Shown: one piece after another, positions 7,682 through 17,539 of the stretch
Layout: every line of letters starts with the position of its first letter
How positions within the stretch are numbered: the first letter of the stretch is position 1
Assembly: GCF_001510645.1 (NCBI RefSeq)
Contig: NZ_LMVB01000001.1
Coordinates: 62,001-126,000, forward strand
Reading direction: 5' to 3'
Length of the DNA: 64,000 nt
Origin: Paenibacillus sp. FJAT-29882
GTDB taxonomy: Bacteria; Bacillota; Bacilli; Bacillales; DSM-1321
Notes under the pieces: model-generated
What the model saw: the letters and a program-made list of their open reading frames with translations, nothing else
Database searches by the model: none
Told to the model about the DNA's origin: nothing
Position numbers and translations under genes: made by a program

Positions 7682-8701
7682 ATGATTGAATTTCAAAATG
7701 TGAAAAAGATGTATGAATCGAAGAAACAAACCGTTGAAGCTTTGAAAGGGATCGATTTAGTCGTTGAGAAAGGCGATATTTTCGGTGTTGTCGGCTACAG
7801 TGGTGCTGGTAAAAGTACGCTGATCCGATTAGTCAATTTACTAGAACGTCCGTCAGAAGGGCGAATTTTGGTAAATGGCAAAGCATTGACCTCGTTAAAG
7901 CCGAAAGATTTACGAGCGGAGAAGAAGAAAATCGGGATGATTTTCCAACATTTTAATTTGCTTAATTCGAAGACGGTTTTTGATAATGTTGCGATGCCGC
8001 TTATCTTATCGGGTACCCCTGCAAAAGAAATTCATACCCGGGTAAATGAATTATTGGAATTCGTCGGCCTTTTGGGAAAAGCCAAAAATTATCCAGAGCA
8101 ATTGTCTGGTGGGCAAAAGCAGCGAATCGGTATTGCACGTGCCCTAGCAACCAATCCTTCGATTCTCCTATGCGATGAAGCGACATCAGCGCTCGATCCA
8201 CAAACGACAAGTGCTGTTTTGCAACTGTTAAAGAAAGTAAATCGGGAATACAACATCACGATCTTGCTGATTACCCATGAAATGTCGGTCATTCGCGAAA
8301 TTTGTAATAAAGTGGCAGTCATGGAAGGTGGCAGAATTGTTGAGCAAGGTTCTGTGTTTGACGTATTTGCTAAGCCGCAAACAGAGATTGCCCAAAACTT
8401 TGTCCGAACAGTGATTCATGACGAAATTCCGCAGAGTTTTAAAAAACAGTCGGAAGGGAATCCGATTATCTGGAAAATTAATTTTATTGGGGCGAATTCA
8501 AGCAAACCATTATTATCAACAATTGCCAAAAAATTTGATATCGATTTAAATGTTTTATCGGCAAATATTTCGGAAATCCAGGAAACACCGTTTGGTAATT
8601 TGATTATGGAAGTGACAGGAGAAGAAAGCGAGATTAAGAAAGCATACGATTATATTCAAGCCGAAAATATTCTCGTGCAGGAGGTAAGTGTACATGAATA
8701 A
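7682..8701 (+). CDS. metN: Methionine ABC transporter ATPase MetN
   Basis: A 339-residue ATP-binding subunit that powers import of methionine. Walker A is GYSGAGKST (residues 38-46), the signature LSGGQKQR is near residue 140, Walker B is LLCDEATSAL, and the C-terminal NIL domain (about residues 260-339) is the methionine-sensing regulatory domain. It is the first gene of metNPQ under a SAM riboswitch. The ATG follows GGGGGAGAG. It overlaps metP by eight bases, indicating translational coupling. Confidence 0.97.
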   Translation: MIEFQNVKKMYESKKQTVEALKGIDLVVEKGDIFGVVGYSGAGKSTLIRLVNLLERPSEGRILVNGKALTSLKPKDLRAEKKKIGMIFQHFNLLNSKTVFDNVAMPLILSGTPAKEIHTRVNELLEFVGLLGKAKNYPEQLSGGQKQRIGIARALATNPSILLCDEATSALDPQTTSAVLQLLKKVNREYNITILLITHEMSVIREICNKVAVMEGGRIVEQGSVFDVFAKPQTEIAQNFVRTVIHDEIPQSFKKQSEGNPIIWKINFIGANSSKPLLSTIAKKFDIDLNVLSANISEIQETPFGNLIMEVTGEESEIKKAYDYIQAENILVQEVSVHE

Positions 8702-9365
8702 CACATTATGGGGCATGGAAATTACGGCAGATCAACTGTTAACTGGATTTGGTGATACGCTTTATATGGTTGCCTTCTCTCTCTTATTTTCAGTTGTGAT
8801 AGGACTTCCACTGGGAATCTTACTCGTCATAACTAGGAATGGTCATATTTTGGAGAATAAGTGGGTATTCAATGTATTGAACCCAGTTATTAATATATTA
8901 AGGTCTATTCCGTTTATTATTTTACTAGTTGCTCTGATTCCGTTTACTAGATTCGTAGTCGGTACGGCAATTGGGACAAATGCAGCGATTGTCCCCTTGA
9001 TATTTTATGCGGCGCCTTATATTGCGCGACTAGTGGAAAATTCCCTTTTGGAAGTAGACAAAGGAATTATCGAAGCGGCAGAAGCAATGGGAGCGACGAC
9101 ATGGCAAATTATTTTTCGCTTTTTAATTCCAGAAGGACTTAGCTCATTGGTCCTTACGTTTACAACAGCAACAATCGGTCTTGTCGGTGCTTCAGCAATG
9201 GCCGGAGCAGTTGGAGCAGGGGGAGTGGGTGACCTTGCTTTAAGTTATGGGTATCAAAGGTTCGATACGATGACGATGATTGTTACGGTTTTTGCGCTTG
9301 TGGTTATCGTTCAATTACTGCAATCAACTGGAAATATCGTTTCAAAAAAAATCAGAAGAAGATAA
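8694..9365 (+). CDS. metP: Methionine ABC transporter permease MetP/MetI
   Basis: A 223-residue integral membrane permease with five or six predicted helices and the ABC permease EAA loop (EAAEAMGATTWQIIFRFLIP) that contacts MetN. The ATG at 8694 is preferred over GTG at 8688 because AGGAGGT ends nine bases before it. Middle gene of metNPQ. MetP/MetI carries L- and D-methionine delivered by MetQ. Confidence 0.96.
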   Translation: MNNTLWGMEITADQLLTGFGDTLYMVAFSLLFSVVIGLPLGILLVITRNGHILENKWVFNVLNPVINILRSIPFIILLVALIPFTRFVVGTAIGTNAAIVPLIFYAAPYIARLVENSLLEVDKGIIEAAEAMGATTWQIIFRFLIPEGLSSLVLTFTTATIGLVGASAMAGAVGAGGVGDLALSYGYQRFDTMTMIVTVFALVVIVQLLQSTGNIVSKKIRRR

Positions 9366-9380
9366 TTGGGGGAATAAAAA

Positions 9381-10244
9381 ATGAAAAAATTATTAATAGC
9401 GATCTTAATTCTAACGCTTGCTGTTTTGTCAGCATGTGGAAAAAACGATGTAAAAGGCAATGCAGACGGCGAAAAAACAGTGAAAGTTGGTGTTAGTAGC
9501 GGGGATACACGAACATGGGATTATATCGTTGGTATCGCTAAAGAAGAAGGGTTGAAGATCGAGCTCGTTAAATTTAATGATTATATCCAGCCGAATCTAG
9601 CATTAGCAGAAGGGGAGATTGATGCCAATTCCTTTCAAACGGTTTCTTATTTTGACGAAACTATTAAAAAGCAAAAGTTGGATTTAGAAGCAATCGGTGC
9701 GACAGTTATTGCTCCAATGGGGTTGTATTCAAAAGAATATAAGAAGCTTGAGGAACTGCCAGAAGGTGCAACAATTGCTGTACCAAATGAAGGAACGAAC
9801 TTTGGACGTGCCTTATTACTTTTACAAGAAGCGGGTTTGATTACGTTAGTTGAGGATTTTGATGGAAACGGTGCATTAAATAAAATTGCAACCAATCCGA
9901 AGAACTTAAAGTTTGAAGCAGTGGCTGCTGGCAATACACCGCGATTCTTAGATGATGTGGATGCGTCTGTTATTAATAATAACTTTGCCGTGGAGGCAGG
10001 CTTAAAATTAGAGGATTCTTTATTCCATGAAAATGCTACAGCTAAACCATATATTAATATTATTGCTGTGAAAAAAGGGGATGCAGACCGTCCGGAATTA
10101 CAGAAATTAGTTGAGCTTTATCAATCTAAAAAGGTAGAACAATTCATAGATGATACGTTTAAAGGAAGCCAGATTCCGGCATACGTTTCAGTAGACGAGC
10201 TAGTCAATTATAAAGATGCATGGACGAAACCTGCTGCTAAATAA
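9381..10244 (+). CDS. metQ: Methionine-binding lipoprotein MetQ
   Basis: A 287-residue substrate-binding protein of the NlpA/MetQ family. The signal peptide ends with lipobox LSAC, so Cys19 is the lipidated residue anchoring the mature protein outside the membrane. Family features include DANSFQTVSYFDE, ATIAVPNEGTNFGRALLLLQ and a SVINNNFAVEAGL stretch that lines the methionine site. Third gene of the operon, 15 bp after metP. A hairpin with a T-run follows. Confidence 0.96.
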   Translation: MKKLLIAILILTLAVLSACGKNDVKGNADGEKTVKVGVSSGDTRTWDYIVGIAKEEGLKIELVKFNDYIQPNLALAEGEIDANSFQTVSYFDETIKKQKLDLEAIGATVIAPMGLYSKEYKKLEELPEGATIAVPNEGTNFGRALLLLQEAGLITLVEDFDGNGALNKIATNPKNLKFEAVAAGNTPRFLDDVDASVINNNFAVEAGLKLEDSLFHENATAKPYINIIAVKKGDADRPELQKLVELYQSKKVEQFIDDTFKGSQIPAYVSVDELVNYKDAWTKPAAK

Positions 10245-10263
10245 ATTGATACAAAATAAAGTG

Positions 10264-10304
10264 GAAGTCAGATAGAGATAACGAAACTTTGTCTGGCTTC
10301 TTTC
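10264..10304 (+). terminator. Hairpin between metQ and the M20 hydrolase
   Basis: GAAGTCAGA (10264-10272) pairs with TCTGGCTTC (10292-10300), then TTTC. The T-run is short, so read-through into the next gene is possible. Confidence 0.55.
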
Positions 10305-10327
10305 TAATTAGAAGGAGGCAAGAAACT

Positions 10328-11533
10328 GTGACTATTGTTAAAGAAGTTCACTTACAGATCATTGAAGAAGATCTTGTACTACATGCAAATACGTATGTTG
10401 AAGCAAGTCAAAAAATTCATGCAAATCCGGAAATTGGTAACCAAGAATATTTTGCTTCTAATACGCTTACAGCTTTACTTATTAAAGCGGGCTTTGATGT
10501 GGAGCGCGATATTGCTGGGCATGAGACAGGTTTTATTGCGAGAAAAAAATCTGCCAAAGAAGGTCCAGTAATTGCTTTTCTAGCTGAGTATGATGCATTG
10601 CCAGGGCTAGGTCATGCTTGCGGTCACAATATCATTGGCACAACAAGTGTGGCAGCTGGAATTTCACTTGCAAAGGTTCTCGAAGAAACAGGTGGGGAAG
10701 TGATTGTATTTGGCACCCCTGCCGAGGAAGGTGGGCCAAATGGAAGTGCAAAAGGAAGCTATGTCAAACAAGGATTGTTTGATGGTGTCGATGCAGCTAT
10801 CATGATCCATCCGTCAGGACAAACGGGCGTGACAAACCCTTTTCTTGCTGTCGATCCGCTTGAATTTCATTTTTACGGAAAAGCAGCCCATGCAGCGGCT
10901 TCACCGGATCAAGGGATCAATGCGCTCGATAGCGTCATTCAATTATTTAATGGCATTGGTGCCCTCAGGCAGCAATTGCCCTCCGATGTAAAAATTCATG
11001 GCATTATTACAAACGGTGGCGATGCCCCTAATATTATCCCTGAATATGCATCAGCCCGCTTCTTTATTCGCGCTGAAACGTGGAAAAAGTGTCAGAACGT
11101 ATCTGAAAAAATTCAAAATATCGCTAAAGGTGCAGCCCTTTCGACTGGCAGTACTGTCAAAATTGAACGTTTTCAAAATGAAATTTTTAATTTTATCATC
11201 AACCCGGTTTTAGATGATTTATTGGCAGAAGAGTTGACCCAATTGGGAGAGTCGATAATCCCTCGGAAAACAACTGGGTATGGCTCATCGGACGCTGGAA
11301 ATGTCAGTCATGTTGTGCCGACTGCTCATCCGTTTATTAAAATCGGCCCGGATGATTTAATTGCTCACACCAATGAATTCCGTGAATGTGCGAAGTCAGA
11401 TCAGGGGAATCGTGCCATCCTTACCGGTGCTAAAGCTTTGGCACATGCCGGATACAAGTTACTTACTGATCAAGAATTACTGAACAAAGTAAAAATCGCT
11501 TTTCTTGAAGCGAAGCAACAAGAGCAAGTATAA
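10328..11533 (+). CDS. M20 family amidohydrolase (AbgB/aminoacylase-like)
   Basis: A 401-residue zinc amidohydrolase of the M20D type. Metal ligands are in LAEYDALPGLGHACGHN (Asp, His, Cys) and in the TPAEEGG motif with the catalytic Glu; the dimerisation lid is inserted in the middle (KAAHAAASPDQGINALDS). Enzymes of this group cut N-acyl amino acids or small amides. Its place right after metNPQ suggests it releases methionine or another sulfur amino acid from an imported N-acyl form (inference). GTG at 10328 is chosen because AAGGAGG lies nine bases upstream; the longer ORF starts inside the metQ terminator. Confidence 0.88.
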   Translation: MTIVKEVHLQIIEEDLVLHANTYVEASQKIHANPEIGNQEYFASNTLTALLIKAGFDVERDIAGHETGFIARKKSAKEGPVIAFLAEYDALPGLGHACGHNIIGTTSVAAGISLAKVLEETGGEVIVFGTPAEEGGPNGSAKGSYVKQGLFDGVDAAIMIHPSGQTGVTNPFLAVDPLEFHFYGKAAHAAASPDQGINALDSVIQLFNGIGALRQQLPSDVKIHGIITNGGDAPNIIPEYASARFFIRAETWKKCQNVSEKIQNIAKGAALSTGSTVKIERFQNEIFNFIINPVLDDLLAEELTQLGESIIPRKTTGYGSSDAGNVSHVVPTAHPFIKIGPDDLIAHTNEFRECAKSDQGNRAILTGAKALAHAGYKLLTDQELLNKVKIAFLEAKQQEQV

Positions 11534-12046
11534 ATCTGAAACGGAAAGGAAGTTCCACTTTATAAGATAATAATTGGTTTTAAATTCAAACTTGATTAAT
11601 TGGTTTAATCGGAATAATATAAATGCAAGTAGACTTTTTATTTGTGTTTACTACTAGACCACTAGAGACTTTGCCCCTTAGCTGTATATATGCAAGGAGT
11701 CAAAGTCTTTTATCATTTCAGGCGAGAAGACTCTCACTTCAAGTTTCGTATGAAATTAAGTGGTGGATAGTTCAAGTGTAGAGGATAGTTGGATATTCAA
11801 TCGCTGTTTGCATAGATAAACGGGTATATTTACTAAAAAGCTAGGATACGAGGATTTTAGTAAATTATATGTCTAGACAAGAACAGACGATTTGGATAGG
11901 AATGCAAAAAAGGAAGGGGTAATACGTAATATGGCCATTTTACCCAACCTCACTTCACCAAAATGATGAATCCGCATTGGCTTTTCTAAACGCTATAAGA
12001 GTATGGCATCTTTTTTGTCTGTACTTCGGGGAAAGGAGCTTAGAAA
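11534..12046 (+). other. 513-bp intergenic gap between M20 gene and lysR
   Basis: No convincing ORF. It contains one terminator-like hairpin: AGACTTTG (11666-11673) pairs with CAAAGTCT (11701-11708) followed by TTTT, with CCTT/AAGG pairing inside. The rest is AT-rich and probably holds the lysR promoter; nothing else recognised. Confidence 0.5.
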
Positions 12047-12952
12047 ATGAACATTGATCACATTGAATCTTTCATGTATGTTGTCCATTTCAGTAGTATT
12101 CATAAAGCAGCAGAGGCGTTGTTTTTATCACAGCCAACGGTTACGGCACGGATTAAAACACTGGAGCGGGAATTAGACATCGAATTATTTGAACGACAAG
12201 GGCGAGGGATTGTCTTGACGGAAAAAGGGAAAGAATTCGTTCCGTTCGCCGAGCAGATTATCCATACACTTCAACAAGGGAAGAAGAAATTGAAAAAAGA
12301 AACGGATCAGGATGAGGTCGTTATTGGCGCTAATCTTATTACGTCCCAATATTTTATTCCATTTGCACTGCCACTCTGGAAAAAGGCTAATCCCGGTATT
12401 CGCTTTAAATTCATTTCAGCGTCTAATGATGCTTTGATGGATCAGCTGCTCCGGAAACAAATTGATGTGGCGTTTATGAAAGAAATCGCACACAATGCGC
12501 TACAGCAAGAACCCCTTCTTGATAATTCCGTAAGACTCGTTGTAAAACCAGGCCATCCGCTTCAATCGTCTTCGAAATTGACCGTACAGCAATTAGCAGG
12601 TGAACCAATGGTATTTTTTGAATGTGGTGCGTTTAACTGGAACCTTGTTCACAAAATGTTTGAAGTGGCGAATATTGAACCGCGCATCGAATTTCAGGTC
12701 GATCATCTTGAGGTAGCGAAATCACTGATTCAATCTGGCAATGGGATTGGTTTTTTACCTTATTTATGTATGAAAAAGGAGTTGGAGTCCGGTCAACTTG
12801 TAGAAATTAATGTGGATCACTTGCTGATACTAAAACAACATATTCACGGAACATACTATGGGGCAGAAATTCCTTTTTTATGGGAAGACATTCTTTTATC
12901 TATCAAAAAGTTCAAAGAGAACGAATCTACACGAGTACTTCAACCAGATTGA
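12047..12952 (+). CDS. LysR-family transcriptional regulator
   Basis: A 301-residue regulator. The N-terminal winged helix-turn-helix (residues 1-60; AAEALFLSQPTVTARIKTLE is the recognition helix region) is followed by a type 2 periplasmic-binding fold effector domain (about residues 90-295). It lies in the same direction as, and just upstream of, the monooxygenase/transport genes, and in B. subtilis the similar ytm operon is led by a LysR gene (ytmI). It is therefore the likely activator of the sulfur block; the effector is unknown. ATG follows AAAGGAG. Confidence 0.88.
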   Translation: MNIDHIESFMYVVHFSSIHKAAEALFLSQPTVTARIKTLERELDIELFERQGRGIVLTEKGKEFVPFAEQIIHTLQQGKKKLKKETDQDEVVIGANLITSQYFIPFALPLWKKANPGIRFKFISASNDALMDQLLRKQIDVAFMKEIAHNALQQEPLLDNSVRLVVKPGHPLQSSSKLTVQQLAGEPMVFFECGAFNWNLVHKMFEVANIEPRIEFQVDHLEVAKSLIQSGNGIGFLPYLCMKKELESGQLVEINVDHLLILKQHIHGTYYGAEIPFLWEDILLSIKKFKENESTRVLQPD

Positions 12953-13096
12953 TAGATTTTTTGAATGAATCGAATAAATCTTTCTATCACTGGAGGTATT
13001 GCCTTTTGGCTGTTGGGGGTGGTAGGATATAGTTTAGAACCTGAATTTATTATTCCTACCTGAAAAATAGGGATTAGAAATAGGAGGAAAGCGCAT

Positions 13097-14116
13097 ATGG
13101 GGTATAAGCTTGGTTTGCTAGATCAAAGTCCAATCCAAAAAGGAGCATCACCGTTTGAAGCTCTCCAGCAAACTGTACATCTTGCTCAAAAAGCGGAAGA
13201 ATGGGGCTACTCACGTTTTTGGGTATCGGAGCATCATCACACGGAACAGTTGGCAGGTTCATCACCGGAAGTATTAATCTCCTATCTTCTTGCTCGAACA
13301 AATGCGATCCGTATTGGGTCAGGAGGAGTTATGCTTCAGCATTACAGCTCGTATAAAGTAGCTGAAAACTTTCATGTCCTTTCTACACTAGCTCCAGGAC
13401 GGGTAGATCTAGGAATCGGAAAAGGACCAGGCGGCCTGCCGTTATCGTCAAAGGCACTTCAGTTTGGAACCGTGAATGATGGCGAAGATTTTGAAGAACG
13501 GCTTTCTTTTTTGAATCAATTGATTGAAAATTCGGTCGACGAAAACCATTCACTTGCTGGCATTCAAGCTTTACCGGTTCCTCCGGAGAAAACGGAAAAT
13601 TATTTGCTTGGTGCAAGTGTAGAGAGCGCTAAATTAGCCGCTAAATATGGCTGGAATTTTGTGTTTGCTCGCTTCATTAACAGCGACATTTCCGTTCTTG
13701 AAGAAGCAGCCAATGCGTTTCATGCTAGAAACAAACGAGGGCGTCTTCTAGTATCGGTTGCCGTTATAGCTGCCCCTTCCAAGCCGGAAGCCGAACAGCT
13801 TGCTTTGGATCACAAACTGTTTAAAGTTCATCTCAAAAGCGGTCGCACGGTAACCGTTCAGTCGGCAAAACAAGCGGAGACGTTTGGTAGTCAAGCAGGT
13901 GAGCCATATGAAGTGTCTGAACAAGAGGCTAATATCATTGCCGGAACACCGGTATTTATTAAAGAAGAGTTAGCACATCTTCATAACACATATCAAGTGG
14001 ATGAGTTTATTTTGCATTCACCGGTTCAAACAAAAGAAGAACGATTCCGGACGTTTCAATTATTAAGTCCGACATATTCTGAAGAGAAAAAGAATGAAGA
14101 AGAGTATATTTTGTAA
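13097..14116 (+). CDS. Luciferase-like flavin monooxygenase (MsnO8/YtmO type)
   Basis: A 339-residue bacterial-luciferase-fold (TIM barrel) enzyme using reduced FMN. Seen are GLLDQSPI near the N-terminus, the WVSEHHH motif, the RIGSGGVMLQHYSSYKVAENF strand-loop region and LAPGRVDLGIGKGPGG, all typical of the MsnO8-like subfamily that includes YtmO, YwcH and YceB. The neighbours (glutaredoxin, YtnJ type) match the B. subtilis ytmO-ytnI-ytnJ order, so a role in opening S-alkylated cysteine-like compounds is likely but inferred. Start: ATG after TAGGAGGAAAG. Confidence 0.88.
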   Translation: MGYKLGLLDQSPIQKGASPFEALQQTVHLAQKAEEWGYSRFWVSEHHHTEQLAGSSPEVLISYLLARTNAIRIGSGGVMLQHYSSYKVAENFHVLSTLAPGRVDLGIGKGPGGLPLSSKALQFGTVNDGEDFEERLSFLNQLIENSVDENHSLAGIQALPVPPEKTENYLLGASVESAKLAAKYGWNFVFARFINSDISVLEEAANAFHARNKRGRLLVSVAVIAAPSKPEAEQLALDHKLFKVHLKSGRTVTVQSAKQAETFGSQAGEPYEVSEQEANIIAGTPVFIKEELAHLHNTYQVDEFILHSPVQTKEERFRTFQLLSPTYSEEKKNEEEYIL

Positions 14117-14185
14117 CAAAGCTGTTTGATAGCCCGAACGCTCATTTAAGAAATCAAGAATTTAAAGTTAGAGGAGGAATTTATT

Positions 14186-14455
14186 ATGTCAAAATCATTA
14201 ACTGTAGTTGTATGGTCAAAAGAAGGATGTCACTATTGTGCAGAGGTAAAACAATTTTTAGAAGAAAAACAGGTGGATTATCAAACCATTGATGTGACAA
14301 ATCACGATGAACGACGCGATATTTTAGAAGCTAAATATGGTATTCGTCATGTGCCTGTAGTTGAAATTGGTCAGAACGGTATGTATGAAGGGGTTACAGA
14401 AATTGGAATCAATCATCTTGAAAAGGTGCTCGCTCCATATTTACAGACTAACTGA
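14186..14455 (+). CDS. ytnI: Glutaredoxin-family protein (YtnI-like)
   Basis: An 89-residue thioredoxin-fold protein with active site CHYC (C15, C18), a cis-proline segment RHVPVVEIG and no signal peptide. In B. subtilis ytnI lies between ytmO and ytnJ, the same order as here. Family and position suggest a thiol reductant or sulfur-handling partner of the two flanking flavin monooxygenases. ATG follows AGAGGAGGAA. It lies 70 bp after the upstream gene in the same apparent operon. Confidence 0.85.
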   Translation: MSKSLTVVVWSKEGCHYCAEVKQFLEEKQVDYQTIDVTNHDERRDILEAKYGIRHVPVVEIGQNGMYEGVTEIGINHLEKVLAPYLQTN

Positions 14456-14521
14456 TTTTTTTACGATTAAAACTGACTAATTTTATATGAATAATTATAA
14501 TTAGTGAGAGGGGAAATGAAA

Positions 14522-15856
14522 ATGTCCGAACAAAGAAAATTGAGATTTGGAACGATTATCCATGGCGTTGGTGGCAATATTTCAGGATGGAGACATCCAG
14601 AAGTTCAAGGAGATGCGAGTGTAAATTTTGAATTTTATAAGTATCAAGCACAAAAGTCAGAAGAAGCGAAATTTGATTTTGTTTTTATTGCAGATGGTTT
14701 GCATATTAATGAGCAATCGATTCCCCATTTCTTAAATCGTTTTGAACCGATTTCGATTCTATCGGCTCTTGCTTCTGTTACTTCACGAATTGGTCTTGCC
14801 GGAACCCTGTCTACATCATATAGCGAACCGTTCAATGTTGCGCGGCAATTTTCTTCACTTGATCATATTAGTAAGGGACGTGCGGGATGGAATGTCGTGA
14901 CATCGCCTCTGGAGAAAACGGCATTAAACTTCAGTAAAACGATTGAAGAACATCCAGATCACGCAAAACGGTACAAAATCGCTGCTGAATATATCCAAGT
15001 CACGAAAGGCTTATGGGATTCATGGGAAGATGATGCATTTGTCAGAGATAAAGAAACCGGTGTATTTTTTGATCCTGAAAAGCTCCATCAATTGAATCAT
15101 AAAGGAGAATTCTTCTCTGTGGAGGGTCCACTTAATAGTGCCCGTTCACAACAAGGGCGCCCAATCATTTTTCAAGCAGGTTCTTCGGAAGATGGTAAAA
15201 ATCTTGCAGCAAAAGAAGCAGATGCCATATTTACAGGTCATCCTTCATTAAAAGAGGCACAGAAATTTTATCAAGATGTCAAAAGCAGGGCTGCTGCTTT
15301 CGGACGGAATCCAGATGAGATTCTCATTTTACCAGGGATCGGACCGATCGTCGGTAAAACGGAGGAAGAAGCGGAACAAAAATACCAAGAAATTGCGAAC
15401 TTGATGACAATCGATAAGGCACTCGCCTATTTGGGAAGATATTTTGAACATCATGATTTCTCTCAATATCCATTAGATGAACCGTTCCCTGAATTGGGTG
15501 CATTAGGACAAAATAGCTTTAAAAGTGGTACAGATCGAATTAAACAAGAGGCGAAAGAGCAGAATCTGACACTTCGTCAAGTTGCACTAAGGGAAGCGAC
15601 GCCGCGTACTCCGTTTATCGGAACCCCGTCCAAGGTAGCGGATCTTATTCAAGAGTGGTTTGAAGCCGGAGGAGCGGATGGATTTATTATTTCTTCTAGC
15701 ATTCCAAGCAATCTGACAGATTTTACTGATCATGTTGTGCCTATTCTGCAAAAACGAGGACTGTTCCGGACGGAATATGAGGCCGATACATTACGAGGTA
15801 ATCTCGGTTTACCATTCCCGATCAATAGGTATGTACAAGAATCAGTAAAAAAATGA
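14522..15856 (+). CDS. ytnJ: FMN-dependent monooxygenase, NtaA/SnaA/DmoA family (YtnJ-like)
   Basis: About 444 residues. The sequence shows the luciferase-like fold in its NtaA/SnaA/SoxA variant: GWRHP near the N-terminus, [40 protein letters not shown] and the C-terminal [18 protein letters not shown]. subtilis YtnJ (CmoJ) is described as a cysteine-S-conjugate dealkylating monooxygenase. ATG at 14522 lies eight bases after GAGAGGGG; earlier in-frame starts at 14504 and 14516 sit on or too near this site. It is followed closely by the peptide-type ABC transporter. Confidence 0.9.
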   Translation: MSEQRKLRFGTIIHGVGGNISGWRHPEVQGDASVNFEFYKYQAQKSEEAKFDFVFIADGLHINEQSIPHFLNRFEPISILSALASVTSRIGLAGTLSTSYSEPFNVARQFSSLDHISKGRAGWNVVTSPLEKTALNFSKTIEEHPDHAKRYKIAAEYIQVTKGLWDSWEDDAFVRDKETGVFFDPEKLHQLNHKGEFFSVEGPLNSARSQQGRPIIFQAGSSEDGKNLAAKEADAIFTGHPSLKEAQKFYQDVKSRAAAFGRNPDEILILPGIGPIVGKTEEEAEQKYQEIANLMTIDKALAYLGRYFEHHDFSQYPLDEPFPELGALGQNSFKSGTDRIKQEAKEQNLTLRQVALREATPRTPFIGTPSKVADLIQEWFEAGGADGFIISSSIPSNLTDFTDHVVPILQKRGLFRTEYEADTLRGNLGLPFPINRYVQESVKK

Positions 15857-15871
15857 TGGGGGTGGATTTAA

Positions 15872-17515
15872 GTGAAGAAATGGCCTACTTGGACAAAAAC
15901 ATTAACGGTTGCCACAGCTTTTTTGCTTCTTTTAGCGGGATGTTCCAATGGAGCAAGCACGAGTAACAGTGAAGATACAAGCGGGAAGGCTGGAACTAAA
16001 GAATCAACAGGTGGTGAGCTAACCTATGCATTGGCTACATCACCGGATACATTGGATCCACATCGAAGCGGACTCGCGGTGTCTGTCCGCGCATTTAGAA
16101 CGATTTTCGATAGTCTCGTTGTGCAGAAAGCCGATAATACGATTCAACCTTGGCTTGCGACAGAATGGACAGTTTCAGAAGATGGAAAAAGTTATACCTT
16201 CAAATTACGTGAAGATGTAACCTTCCACGATGGGACACCATTTAATGCGGAAGCAGTGAAATATAACTATGACCGAATTATAGATCCGGAAACGAAAGCA
16301 GCAAACGCCTTGGCACTTATTCGTCCGTATAAATCGTCAGAAGTCATTGATGAATACACGATCAAAATTAATCTTGAAACACCTTCTGCTGCGTTTCTGA
16401 GCAATTTGAGTCAGGCGTTGCTTGGAATTGTGTCACCGACAGCAGCAAAGAAGGATGGAGATCAGTTCGGCAAACATCCAGTAGGCACGGGACCGTATAA
16501 GTTTGTCAGCTGGATAGAAAATGCAGATATTCAAGTCGAAAAAAATAATGATTACAAATGGGCACCTTCCATTGTAGAAAATGATGGAGCTCCATATCTA
16601 GATAAAATTACATTTAAAATCATTCCAGAAGAAGCAACGCGAATCGGCAGTGTACAAAGCGGCCAGGTCCTTGCAGTGGAAACAGTCCCACCACAAAATA
16701 TTGTGTCTTTAAAAGATGATCCCAAAACTCAATTGCTTCAAGTAAATACACTTGGCTTACCGTATACACTCTTTTTTAATCAAAGAAATAAACCATGGAA
16801 TGATGTAAACGTTCGAAAAGCAGTCCAGCTTGCAATCGATGTTGATTCGATTGTTAAAACATTGTATATGGGCACTTACGAACGAGCGTGGTCGCCTCTT
16901 TCACCGGGCATGTTAGGATACGATGAATCACTTGAAAATAGTGTGAAGCCGGACCTAGATAAAGCAAATAAACTGCTGGATGAACTCGGTTATGAAAAAG
17001 GGTCGGATGGCATTCGTGAAAAAGATGGCAAAAAGCTTACTTTAAATTATGTTGATGGTTCTCCTAACCGTGAAAAAAGGAATGATATAGCCGTTATCAT
17101 TCAGCAACAGTTAAAAGAGATCGGAATCGCAGTGGACATTAATATTACGAAAGATACAGCTACGGTTATCTATCAGAATGCGGATTACGATTTGTATGGA
17201 AACAGTCAAGTAAATAGTGATCCAAATTCGCTGCGTGCTATATACCATACAGAGGATCCAGAAGCGACGATGAAAATGTTGGGCGGAGGCTCTGATCCAG
17301 AATTAGATAAATTTCTAGAGCAAGGCACAATCGAACATGATCCGGCAAAACGTGAAGAAATTTATAAAAAGGTGCAACAAATCATCATTGAAAAAGCAGT
17401 GATCATCCCCATTTACGTATTTCCATATACGGTAGCAGCATCTAAAAAGGTAAATGGCATAACATTCGATTCATTAGGCTATCCGCTATTCAATGATGTA
17501 CGTATTGGACAATAA
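15872..17515 (+). CDS. ABC transporter substrate-binding lipoprotein, family 5 (Opp/Dpp type)
   Basis: A 547-residue extracellular binding protein with a lipoprotein signal: hydrophobic TAFLLLLAGC, lipidated Cys24, then a low-complexity linker. The mature part has family 5 hallmarks such as WTVSEDGKSYTFKLREDVTF and PVGTGPYKFVSW. Such proteins bind peptides, glutathione, nickel chelates or other small molecules. The neighbours suggest a sulfur-containing ligand, which the sequence alone cannot prove. GTG start 15 bp after ytnJ, preceded by GGGGGTGG. Heads a four-gene transport set. Confidence 0.92.
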   Translation: MKKWPTWTKTLTVATAFLLLLAGCSNGASTSNSEDTSGKAGTKESTGGELTYALATSPDTLDPHRSGLAVSVRAFRTIFDSLVVQKADNTIQPWLATEWTVSEDGKSYTFKLREDVTFHDGTPFNAEAVKYNYDRIIDPETKAANALALIRPYKSSEVIDEYTIKINLETPSAAFLSNLSQALLGIVSPTAAKKDGDQFGKHPVGTGPYKFVSWIENADIQVEKNNDYKWAPSIVENDGAPYLDKITFKIIPEEATRIGSVQSGQVLAVETVPPQNIVSLKDDPKTQLLQVNTLGLPYTLFFNQRNKPWNDVNVRKAVQLAIDVDSIVKTLYMGTYERAWSPLSPGMLGYDESLENSVKPDLDKANKLLDELGYEKGSDGIREKDGKKLTLNYVDGSPNREKRNDIAVIIQQQLKEIGIAVDINITKDTATVIYQNADYDLYGNSQVNSDPNSLRAIYHTEDPEATMKMLGGGSDPELDKFLEQGTIEHDPAKREEIYKKVQQIIIEKAVIIPIYVFPYTVAASKKVNGITFDSLGYPLFNDVRIGQ

Positions 17516-17539
17516 AAGAATGAAAAGGAGCTGGTATGT